From the NCBI RefSeq assembly GCF_000143415.4, contig NW_003314292.1, positions 126,825 through 190,824 on the forward strand: a DNA stretch of 64,000 nucleotides, given 5' to 3'. The notes under the pieces were generated by a model. The model searched no databases and was not told where the DNA came from. It saw only the letters and a program-made list of their open reading frames with translations. This DNA comes from Selaginella moellendorffii. Its lineage: Eukaryota > Streptophyta > Lycopodiopsida > Selaginellales > Selaginellaceae. Below are positions 48,946 through 58,898 of this stretch, piece after piece (the first letter of the stretch is position 1; each line of letters opens with the position of its first letter). The position numbers and the translations under genes are program-made.

Positions 48946-50038
48946 TCCTCCTAGTGGGAGAATTCAAGGCAAGATTAAGCAAGCTCCTCTACATCAAAGA
49001 AGTGGATGTGAATTTGCATGAAGAATTCATATGTGGTTGTATGCAAATATAAATCACACACATGAAACAATTTAAATGCATATGTTATCTTGCAATATAA
49101 TTAAATTGCCACCCGTGTTAGGTACACCTTTGGGAGGTGTACCTCCCCCTAAAACATTTTTTTTTGAAATCAAGACACAAAGATATCTTAATAAGGGTTA
49201 AAAACTTTAAATTAATTTTTTATATTATAAAAAATATAACTTTAACTTTAAATATTTCTTTTCACTTTTATAATATTTTTAATCATGTAAAGAAAAATAA
49301 ATTAAAAACTAGAAAAATAATTAAGAAAAGTTGTAATTAATTGAATATTTTAACAATAAACTAAATTTAATACAGAGTTAGCTAGCAAATGCTGTCTATG
49401 TTTATTTCATTTTAATTTCAAAAATTATATATATATATATATATATATTCAATAACAGTAATAAATTTTTTACACAAAAATAAGTGCATTTAATTAAATA
49501 AGTATAAAAACTACTAAGAGAAGAAAAATAATTTTTATATTTTACAATTTTAAAGAAAATAAGTTCTATAATTAGTTTTATCATTTATTTTTAAATATTA
49601 TCATGACTATATAATGCATGCAGCAACATATTGTTTGCTTAATAGTGGTACTATTTCTATTTAGTATTATTTACTAATCCAATTCACTAATAAATATTAA
49701 AATGTTAATAATTTATAAACACAAGATTAATTATATTGTATTAGATGATAGAATAAACTAAAATATACTAGGAAGTGTTTAGAAAAATATCAAAATTACA
49801 AACATGTTTAAATAAAAACCATTAAATGATAAAATATCCTAGAATATCTAAGTATAGTCTAGTATACCCACTACCACCTGAGTCCCGGTACAAGTTTAGT
49901 TAATTAAACCAAAAATTGTTTAGCAATGAACTCAAATTTTATATATACAATAAAGTATATTATTATTTATTTATTTATTATCCTTCTCAAAACACATATA
50001 ATTTAGACAGCGTTAATTAAAATAATTTATACATATTT
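48946..50038. other. Very AT-rich spacer
   Basis: No gene. A (TA)n microsatellite is at 49426-49448. Much of 49150-50030 is over three-quarters A+T by eye. Confidence 0.5.
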
Positions 50039-50911
50039 TTAGCATTGAGTGTTTGTTTCCCACGATTTTATATTTGGGGATATTGAGGAATATAATACTA
50101 ATTTGCAATTATTTTGCAAACTAAGAAAAGTTGGTGTAATACAATTTGGTTGTGGTGTACAATATATATTTATTGACCATTCAACTATATTTTTTTCTGA
50201 ATACAATACCAAATTACCATCATTTTGTAATCTCAAATAACATGGTGTAACAATTTTTTTTATAGTGAAAGTTTGCCATAGCTTATATTCTCCTTTATAT
50301 AAAATTAAATTGCAATTTAAATGTAAAAATAAGAAAACTTTTGAATTTGGGGATGATAAGTATTCATTTGTTAATAAAGTATGATGAGGTTTATTTTTAG
50401 AACCACTATATAGAGTACTTTTAAATATATTACAATCCATAAGAGATTGGAAAGTTATTATGTTGTTAATAATGTTATCTGGTTCAGATGAACCATCACG
50501 GCTATAATAAATTTGATGTGATTTACTTGTTATAATTGCATAATTTGCAGCTGCTTGTAAAATTTTAAAAGAGTATTGAGCTAATAAATTTCTCAACCCC
50601 TCATAAATTGTATGCCCTTTTATTATTTTATTTGTACTTCCACTTGATGCACAGTTTTGAGATTTTCCAGTAAATCTTGATAATTTTATAACTACTACTC
50701 CTATTGATAAAGGTATTGTAATAGCATGTGACCAAGTTTCTGAAAAATCATCTTTTCTACCAATATTTGAGATAATTTCATCTATAGCATTTATTATTGT
50801 TTGCATATCAATACCACTTGTGCTTCCTTCAAATCCAAATTCGAGTATGGTACCTTGGATTTCCAAAGGAACTACCAAAGAAATTAACATATAAATAAGG
50901 TGCCTCACCAT
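50039..50911 (-). CDS. Secreted protein: unknown N-terminal domain plus bulb-lectin (GNA) domain
   Basis: A 290-residue intronless frame. The in-frame ATG at 50911 is chosen over an upstream GTG because it places a hydrophobic secretion-signal-like stretch (MVRHLIYMLISLVVPLEIQG) at the very N-terminus. Residues about 21-180 match nothing I recognise; they look largely helical ('GLRNLLAQYSFKILQAAAN'). Residues about 181-290 contain three beta-prism repeats with mannose-site motifs. The middle one is canonical (QNDGNLVLY, 229-237). The first (HLNCNLILY) and third (QNNCKLVLY, 266-274) are degraded, so at most one full sugar site is likely. The known role of GNA domains is mannose binding, often in defence or as modules of larger proteins. 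Extracellular or vacuolar sugar recognition is inferred. The same architecture appears in the pseudogene at 19434-20347. Low GC sets it apart from the PPR gene. Confidence 0.75.
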   Translation of the reverse strand: MVRHLIYMLISLVVPLEIQGTILEFGFEGSTSGIDMQTIINAIDEIISNIGRKDDFSETWSHAITIPLSIGVVVIKLSRFTGKSQNCASSGSTNKIIKGHTIYEGLRNLLAQYSFKILQAAANYAIITSKSHQIYYSRDGSSEPDNIINNIITFQSLMDCNIFKSTLYSGSKNKPHHTLLTNEYLSSPNSKVFLFLHLNCNLILYKGEYKLWQTFTIKKIVTPCYLRLQNDGNLVLYSEKNIVEWSINIYCTPQPNCITPTFLSLQNNCKLVLYSSISPNIKSWETNTQC

Positions 50912-51159
50912 TATAAAGTCCACAATTAAAAGTTAATTAGAAACATCTCTAACCCTAAAGAGATTATGTCATTTTGTTATTGCAATAAAGCTGAAATGCT
51001 TGGAGACGTGGGTTTGCCACGATAGTTCCATTGTCTCCTTGGTCTTTATGTTTCTTCTGGATTAAGTGAAGAGACGTCCAAGCCTCCTTTCCCGTACACG
51101 TTGGTCTGGATGACGTACGGCACGAATTTAATCTACGTGGCACCCGACGTGGCAGGGGG

Positions 51160-52976
51160 AAGACCCATCAACATATCAGTAATCACTCCAGCCCTTTCGC
51201 ACCACTTTGCTGGAGAGTAACGTCGTCCAAGCAAGAGCTTGCAGCGTTGGCGTCTGGAAAGATCCCGTAGTCGCCACTCATCGACACCAAGAACTCGTAG
51301 CCAGGTATGAGCAGCCCTCCACTGGCTGCATGCGTGAGGGATGGTATCAAAGCTGGGAGCTATACCCTTCAAGGAAAATGAGCCGCAATCGCGTCCGAGG
51401 AGATTGAATCCTTTTCCAAAAGACCGCTGGGAGTTAAAATTAGATTACAATTGAAGTTCCAAATTCGATGGCGGTGGTGGCAGCGGCGCTGCGGGCAGTG
51501 GGCGGGTGGGCGGGCGGTGCTGGGCTGGGTGGCCTGTGAGGCTATCACTGTTGCTTATGACTATGACTATGACTATCACACCAAAATGCAGCTGCGTCGG
51601 AACACCATGTCGAAGGAGATGGCATTGAGCTGCTTGGAGCAAATCACTTGTCAAGGCGTTGTCAAAACTCCTTCCGAGTACGTGTGTACACTGAGAAACA
51701 AACCAGAGCTCAGCAGTCACACGAACCTGATCAAGTAGCAAATCATCAAGGAGAAAAGTGGATCATCGGCATGCATCCAAGCTTTCAAAGTGGCCACCAT
51801 TCCCACCAGGTTTGATCGTCTCGCCTCGCACCACTGCAACGACAATGTAAATCACTAATCGATGCAAACCGCTTCACTATCTGCATATCGAGGCACTAAG
51901 TCGAACGAGAAAGAAAAAAGAAGAAAAACTCACCTGAGATCAATCGCTTGCAAGCGAGCATGTTTCCAACAACACATAGAATTCCTATAAAATGCTGGAT
52001 GGAGAAACACGAGCTGAATCAATAGAACAATCGAAGAGCAACTGTAAGAACGAACATACTCACTAGCCATACGTTGCCTGGTTTCTCTCCTTAGAGTTGA
52101 GCCAGTAAACTTGAGCGCCTTTTCTCCTGCAATACTGCCGGAGTTCCCAGTTTTCAAGATGAAAGAACTCCTTCAATGCCGTTGGTGGACATGCTACAAG
52201 GACAAACACATCACACTACTCAAAGAGAGTAAAACTTGACTGGTATCTAGACATACCTCAGGAAAGTTTAGGATTTGGCTTCCCGACTGCAAAAGTGTAT
52301 GACTTCTTTCTTGCGCTCTTCACCATTTTCTACAGGTCCAGCTGCCAGGTGTTAGAGAAATGCCAACTAACATCAAGCGATTAAATAGTACCTAGAACCA
52401 AAGTCGATATTGAAATCAGGCGAATAAAAGGCTTCGTAACTTCGCCACAAAGTCAAGCTCTAACTGGACATGCGATCACAGGATTATATCTCACAAGAAC
52501 AAACTCCATGTAATTCTAGAGAGATTGAGGGAATGAGGAACTTTACTGGTCGGATCGCATCCACATAGTACCAAAATTGATTAGCGGCAGAAAGAATCCA
52601 GAGGACGAGCGCGATGCGATCGGGAATGCGCATTCCAGCCACCGATCAGCAAGCGCCACAGCAGAGCGTCATTGCGCCATCGATCACACCAGAGCTCATA
52701 TAGCTCGAGCGCTTGTGTGTTATACCCAGCATTGTGGTTGTTCCTCCTCTGCATTGCATCGAAGATGGATCTAGCAGGCTCGAGCTCCCCACACTTGGCG
52801 TAGAGATCCACCAGAGACATTCCAACGAGCTCGACCATCCCAGTGGAAGCAACTCGAGCATGGATAGACTTGCCACTCTCCAAGTCTCGCAGCTCCGAGC
52901 ATGCCTCGAGAACGCTCGAGAAAGTAAAGCTATCTGGCTGGGCTCCCTTAAGACACATCCTTGGAGAGCTTCCCAA
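51160..52976 (-). pseudogene. Second PPR copy, deleted and split
   Basis: 52976-52690 on the minus strand nearly repeats part of the intact PPR gene ('GAQPDSFTFSSVLEACSEL', 'LVDLYAKCGELEPARSIF'), with small deletions that remove 'RDL' and a 'TVTWNAMLAGY'-like block. The match ends at 'QALELYEL'. 51400-51160 matches the C-terminal end of the same gene ('KGIAPSFDTI', 'HACSQ', 'KLLLGRRYSPAKWCERAG'-like frames), with shifts. The two parts are in correct order and orientation but separated by about 1.3 kb of unrelated sequence. This is a duplicated, decayed PPR gene with a foreign insertion or a composite of two fragments. Confidence 0.75.
51420..52640 (-). other. Possible intron-containing gene fragment between PPR pieces
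   Basis: On the minus strand, 52320-52250 reads MVKSARKKSYTFAVGKPNP and ends in TCC TGA beside a GT donor. 52200-52085 reads 'PTALKEFFHLENWELRQYC' and 'RKGAQVYWLNSKERNQAT'. 51990-51935 reads as a short open piece ending at a GT donor. Good AG/GT borders and GC-richer sequence suggest exons of a real gene or its relic. I do not recognise the family, and a stop at the first splice junction argues for decay. 51480-51560 is a simple GGCGG-rich tract. Confidence 0.3.
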
Positions 52977-53316
52977 CTGTGCCCAAAATTTGCCAGGATT
53001 TGCCTAATCCAGGCATTTTCTCAACATATGGCCATAAGTTCTTGTCACAATCATGTTGTTGGCCTGGATGAACTACTGGGTGCTAACAAGCAAAACCTAG
53101 TAAGATTGACCAATGTTTGTTCTTCGCAATGTGATGTCTCCAAACATCACACCTACCTCTTTATTTTTTTTTCCACTTTGTTTTCTAGAGTTTCTATTAT
53201 TTCATGCAGCTACTAGCATTTGACATCAGTAGCAGAGGTACACTCTACACTCTTTGGAGGGTTTTTGGGTGTTTGGAGCCAGCATGATCCACCGTGGTTG
53301 CATGTTAGGGTGTGGC

Positions 53317-53352
<36 letters not shown>

Positions 53353-53498
53353 ATTCTGGTCCTCAGAATATTCCCCATCTTCCTTGTATAAAACCCTTGC
53401 CCCACAAGGGCAAGGAGGGGCATTTTTGTGAAGAGCATTGAAGCATTTTTAATGTTTGAGCAAGCGTTGGGGAGGGTGCCCCTCCTTCCTCCAATAGT
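52977..53498. other. Spacer with (GA)n microsatellite
   Basis: A (GA)n run at 53318-53349. No gene is supported; short frames cross the microsatellite. Confidence 0.5.
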
Positions 53499-55006
53499 TG
53501 TCGCGAATGTGACTTCAGGTATCAAAAGATACTTGTCGGCCAGTCCTTACAAACATTCTTTCCTTACTGCCATAACGGCAGAAGGTCAGTACTACTAGTT
53601 CCCTTCAGAAGCCCCTCTTATCCAAGTGTTAACTTACTGGGCTTAGCACCTATACTTAGTCAAATGAACATAAGGTAGGAACTTCTATGTGTTTCTAGCT
53701 GAGCATTCTCGGCCTGGCTCTTAGTTCTCTTTTGCTCTGTCTTACACTAGCTTGGCAAGAACACTAGTCCCTCAATATTGCCAGATGATAACTTACTGTG
53801 TCTACCAAACACCCTCGCTATCACACCTTTTGTGTTAGTCTTGTTTTGGCTCCAAATGCTAATTATGGAAAGTGTCTAAATTTGTTCGTTTGGCATATCT
53901 ACAGAATGTAGAGGTTGGCTTGAACATAATGGTGTTCATCTCATGTTCAAATTCACAATCTAAGGACATTCCATATTTAATAAGTTTTGAGCTTGTCCCA
54001 GAGACTAATTCCTAGTACTAAAGGAGGCTTGGGGTGAAAGCCCAAAGCATGTGTTCCTCTCAGCGGGGGGGGGGGGGGGGCTATGGGGGTTTCAAATGTA
54101 TAGTAAGGATAGTGGTTGAAATGCATATCCAACTACCTGAGACTTTAGTTTGGCTCCTATTGGGCTATATCGCTCCTTGTTCTACGTCCGGCTTGGGTCT
54201 AAGCCCAAGCTCCTGTAAGCTTCTGAGTTTGGACTTCCGGGAGGTCACCCAACCCAGTACTATTCAAACCCAAGGACACTTAACCCCAAATATCCCAAAA
54301 CCCTTAACTGATTGGAAAAGGGGGTGCACTTTTATTCATGGGCCCTTTCCGTCTATATTTTAACCTCATGAATTGTCTCTCGAGTCGTTCCCTTTGGTTG
54401 CTTACAATCCACCACACTTCCCTGCAAGTTCATGCCCTCATGAACGGAAGCTGAGAGCTGCAGCCCTCCTAAGAGCCCCGCTCTCTTGACACCCTACCCC
54501 TCGGGTCGAGCCCAACAGGAGCAAACTGGACTAGCCAGATGTCAATCAACATGTGGTGCGATTCCCTTAGCCAACCAACAGAGTCAGACCCGAGACCGCT
54601 CTGATACCAAATGTAAACTCCTGAGTTTGGACTTCCCGGGAGGTCACCCAACCCAGTACTATTCAAACCCAAGGACGCTTAACCCCAAGTATCCCAAGAC
54701 CCTTAACCGATTGGAAAAGGGGGTGCACTTTTATTCATGGGCCCTTTCCCTCTATATTTTAACCTCATAGACCGTCTCTCGAGTCATTCCCTTTGGTTGC
54801 TTACAGCTCCATGCTGCTTTAGTTGGTGGGGTACCCTCCTCCTCATGTTAGGCCACTGCTATGCCAAAATTGTGCTAGAGTCTATCTGATACCATTTTGC
54901 ATGTAGGTGCTAGATATGGGGAGCTGGTGCTCATGGGGTTGTACCGGACCCTTGTTTCGTAGCACAATGTTACTTGGAGTTTGGCTCCAAATTCAGGTGT
55001 GCTACA
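53499..55006 (+). repeat. 5' LTR (LTR-B type) of the plus-strand gypsy element
   Basis: Begins TGTCGCGAATGTG, ends GTGCTACA; about 0.9 kb without the nested TRIM-C3 and its extra target duplication. It contains the shared core block (54030-54115) with a run of 16 G (54065-54080) next to the TATAGTA-like sequence. Confidence 0.8.
54214..54805 (-). mobile_element. TRIM-C3, complete miniature LTR retroelement
   Basis: Identical 5-bp duplications GCTCC at 54209-54213 and 54806-54810. LTRs 54214-54406 (193 bp) and 54612-54805 (194 bp) surround a 205-bp interior. On the minus strand, the primer binding site (TTTGGTATCAGAGCGG) follows the LTR ending at 54612. There is no coding capacity, so it must have been moved by proteins of another element. 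Confidence 0.92.
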
Positions 55007-55242
55007 TTTGATATCAGAGAAATTGTCTCAACAATTCTTATCTAACTTTTGTCAGATTTTCTGACTTAAGTTGCATATGCAAAGACTTTTCTATTAGATC
55101 CGAAGTGACCTATATAGGATTAGTTGGATTGCACCATTCAGTAAAAATGTTGTATGCATGTTTAATTACTGATAGAGGCATGCATGCAGCTAGTGGGATG
55201 GCAAAATAGAACCGTGTTGATGACGTTGAAACCTTTAGATAG

Positions 55243-55404
55243 TGTAGCGCATGTGATCATGGGATGAGATTTGGATATACTGTCACCGTGGATCCTTGGA
55301 ACCTTGGGAGATAAATGGGGATAAAATAGCCACTAAGGGCTCTCTCATCAAGCAATTGCCCCTTTTCCAGTTGGCTTAAGGGGAGAGAGATAAGGTGCGC
55401 TACA
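55243..55404 (+). repeat. 5' LTR-A of LARD-A
   Basis: TGTAGCGCATG...GTGCGCTACA, 162 bp. Same family as all TRIM-A LTRs in the window. Confidence 0.92.
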
Positions 55405-58400
55405 TTTGGTATCAGAGAGGATGAGTCTCAGCGAGTACTATTCAATGAGATTGGGCAACTAGTCTTGTTGCATACGCAGAGATGAAAACGATGATCCAAG
55501 TGGGTACATGTTTGGGTGCAAAGACTTCGCAATCGTTCCTTGGGTATGGATTCGGTTACCTTCTTGTACCGTAATTATGTGAGCTTGCTCTTGGGCTCAT
55601 AAGATGGATTTGAGTTGTTCCAGTAGCACGAGTTTGCGCTTGGGCTCGTGAGTGAGGCGCATTAGCAACTCGAGGTTACACTTTGAGTTGGCAAGATTAA
55701 TGTTAGCCTATCGGTGGTTCCATGAGTTGTTCCATGTACCATGGGTGAAAGCAAACTTTCCCTGAGTTTGCTATGAGTGGCAAATAGGCTAGTCCATAGC
55801 TGTTTAGCACGGCACTAGTGAATCCTTCCTAGGCATGATTATAATTGGATCAATCAAGACTGTAGGGAATAGTCTATTGGTTCAAGTGATCATTGCCGTG
55901 CTCTCTCATAAACTTTTCTTGGATTGAACTGAAGGCAGTGCGAAAGCAAGCTTGAGGTTTGGTCAAAGATGAGACCGAAAAGAGAGGCATCGGGGACGGA
56001 GGATCAAAGACGTAAATCATGTTCTCTTCTTGAAGAGATGATTTGCAACGAGGTGTGACTCATTGCTCGTGTTCACATTATGCAATCAAGAGTCCCTACC
56101 TTGATGCATGTTGGAGATGGTGGTCTTACAAGTGGTGAGTTATGGGATGGATAGTGGTGAAACACTAAACCATTTTGTCTAGGCTCGCTATTGGAAGACT
56201 TGGGTTGCAATGCTCAATTCTTTTCCGGGGAACCTTGCTATTGCTCCTTGAGTAGCTTGGTGTTGGATTAGTGTTGAGTTTGGTCGGAAAGAGAGTGGCA
56301 TGAGCTTGTTCGTGTTGTGAACAAAAGTTAGTGGTGTTGGGTGTCGTAAACCTCTATTGGTGGAGTGTGGCATTTATGTTGCATTTTGTCGAATCGAGTT
56401 GGCATTTGATATTCACATGAACGTTTGAAGTAATGACATAAGCCTTGCTCATTGCGTTACTCAATTGATGATCAAGTCATTGTGATTTATATCATATCCA
56501 TGTGATAATGAGCAATGTGTTTACGAAGTTGCTTGGGTAAATGATGATCAACCCCAAAGTGGTTGATGGAGAAGCTAGTCTACTTGCATGAAGTAGCATT
56601 GTAGTAGCTTTGACTGGATTCTCAATGGTGGTCCATTATGCTAAGCTTATGTTGGTACCTTGTTTCCTTAAGGGTTTGCCCATAAGGTGTTGGGAATGGG
56701 TTGTAGCATTCATTTGTTATAGCTCATCTGTTGATCCGTTAGCACTTGGAGTAGATTATTGGATGGAGAAGGTGTGAGGTTGACGCATTGACATCACTAG
56801 CACTTGTGTTAGTGGAAGTGGCATTGTTATTTTAAGTGATGAGGAATTTTCCTTGGACCTTGATTTTTCATGTCATTTTTTCTTGTTAATGTTTTGGCTT
56901 CACATTGGATCTTGAAAGTGATTGAAGAAGAGTGTTAGTGCAATGTGGATATCCGATGATGTGGTCTTTGTGATCAAGCCTTGGATGCTCATTTTGCACT
57001 TTGCGGATGTCGGTGTTGGATGTCGGTTATATGGGCAAAGATGTTCGATGCTTAAGCATGTTGTTCGATCATGAGAATTTGTGTTGAAGTGAGCCTATGT
57101 GAAGTTGTTGGTAGGAGGAAGTTGGTTGAGTCTTGAAAGTTTGCAATCCTGGACTGAGAGTCATTCTTTCTCTAGGATGGAAATTTTCCACAAATTTTCT
57201 TAGACTTTTCCAATGGCTGATCTATTGATCATTTTGTCCGAAAACCATTCCATTTTTCGAAAGCCAGTACAAACTAGTGAAGGGGTTGGAGTTGACTTTG
57301 GTTAACTTAGACCTGTAGCTGACTATAGTCTTGTAGTGTATTGCGGACCTGAAAGGGATGCTGACTTTTGGGGCTAAGGCAATTGAGTTGGATAGAGTCT
57401 AGAGTTGATATAGAAAAGTGGCCGTTGCACTTTTCTCAGAAAGGTGACCCTTGTACCTTTCTTTTGTAGCGTTATGCTTGGTGGCAGGTTGCACCTTGCA
57501 TTACGTTAGACTCTATGAGAGTAGTGAGCTCTCACTAATCTTGACTTGGTCTTGGTGGCCATGCGCCTTGGCTGAGGATGGTGATGTCCAATTTAGTTGT
57601 TTGAGGTTGCGATGTTGGTACCCGTACTATAGCTTTGTCTATGAGGAGGTTGTGTACCGATATGAGTCCATCTCATGGTCTTCACTTTAGTTTCGACTGA
57701 GTGTTGATCACATAGCTAGCCTCTTCAAGGCATGCTCAGAGCTATTGACTAAATGCATTAATGAGCTTATGGCGGTTGAGTTGGATTCGAGTGGTCATTT
57801 GATTTGTGCTTGTTTATGAACTTTTATCTCGTACCTGGGGTATTATGTTCATGTTGGACAAGTATGTAACTCGATGACATGAGTTGGTGTTTGGGTCTTG
57901 TGAACGCAAGTTGAGGAGTGATTGTTAGTTGCTTTGCGACTAGTGATTACTTGTAGACTTTATCAAGGACCATTGACACTTGCTTTACTCGATGATGATT
58001 TAGCAGTGATGGGCTTGCTTTACCGGATGGTATTGCGGAGGATCATGTCGTTAGACTTACATGAGTTTTTCATGTTGGCTTGTCGACTCTACCTCTGTTG
58101 ATATCATTTGGTTACGTCTAGTCCGTAGTGTTGGATTTTATTGAGTCTTGGACGTGGTGAATCACTCCTTGATGATGTGTATCTGAAACTGAGTATTGCT
58201 GAAGGATTGGTCTTGGATACACACTAAGGTATCTTCGACTGTGGTTAGCTTGGTTGCTGGAAAGCTCCGAGTGGTGATTCACTCATGCTTTCTTTTAGCT
58301 TTGTTTTGGTGTTGATGGCATTGAAGTGATGCCTTGTCATTGATATTGTTGATATTAAGACTTGAGTGAAATGAAATGTCTTTCCTTAAGATTGATATTG

Positions 58401-58736
58401 AGTTTCATTAGTCCTGATGATAATAGTGTTGATGATTTGGCTTTAGCTTTGTGTTGTTGGCATTCATGCATTTGCTAGTTAGCAACTATATTGACGTTCA
58501 AATGAACTGAGTGGCAAGTTGAGTTAGTTGTGTTCTAGATGAGATTGTTTAGTAAGGGTTAAGCTTTGGCTTTTCCTTGAAAAGTGATTTAGTCGTGGAC
58601 TATGCTAACTTTAAGAGATGATGTGTTAGTGATTGATATTGAAGTGATTGAATCCTTGTTGGGTTTGAATTGAGATATATCAATCATTGATGATTCGTCT
58701 TGCGCTTGTTATGAAGTGCATTACGTCTGGTTATGT

Positions 58737-58898
58737 TGTAGCGCATGTGATCATGGGATGAGATTTGGATATACTGTCACCGTGGATCCTTGGAACCTTA
58801 GGAGATAAATGGGGATAAAATAGCCACTAAGGGCTCTCTCATCAAGCAATTGCCCCTTTTCCAGTTGGCTTAAGGGGAGAGAGATAAGGTGCGCTACA
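58737..58898 (+). repeat. 3' LTR-A of LARD-A
   Basis: Near-identical partner of 55243-55404 (a g/a difference in 'accttgggag' versus 'accttaggag'). Confidence 0.92.

Larger units (their letters stand above)
55243..58898 (+). mobile_element. LARD-A: non-coding element with TRIM-A LTRs and a LARD-B interior
   Basis: Perfect duplications GATAG at 55238-55242 and 58899-58903. LTRs 55243-55404 and 58737-58898 (162 bp each) differ visibly at about one position. The primer site TTTGGTATCAGAG follows at 55405. The 3.3-kb interior has no gag or pol and is collinear with the interiors of LARD-B1 and B2, although those carry unrelated long LTRs. No clear polypurine tract precedes the 3' LTR. It splits the leader/gag region of the gypsy element. 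The near-identical LTRs imply a recent insertion. Confidence 0.9.
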
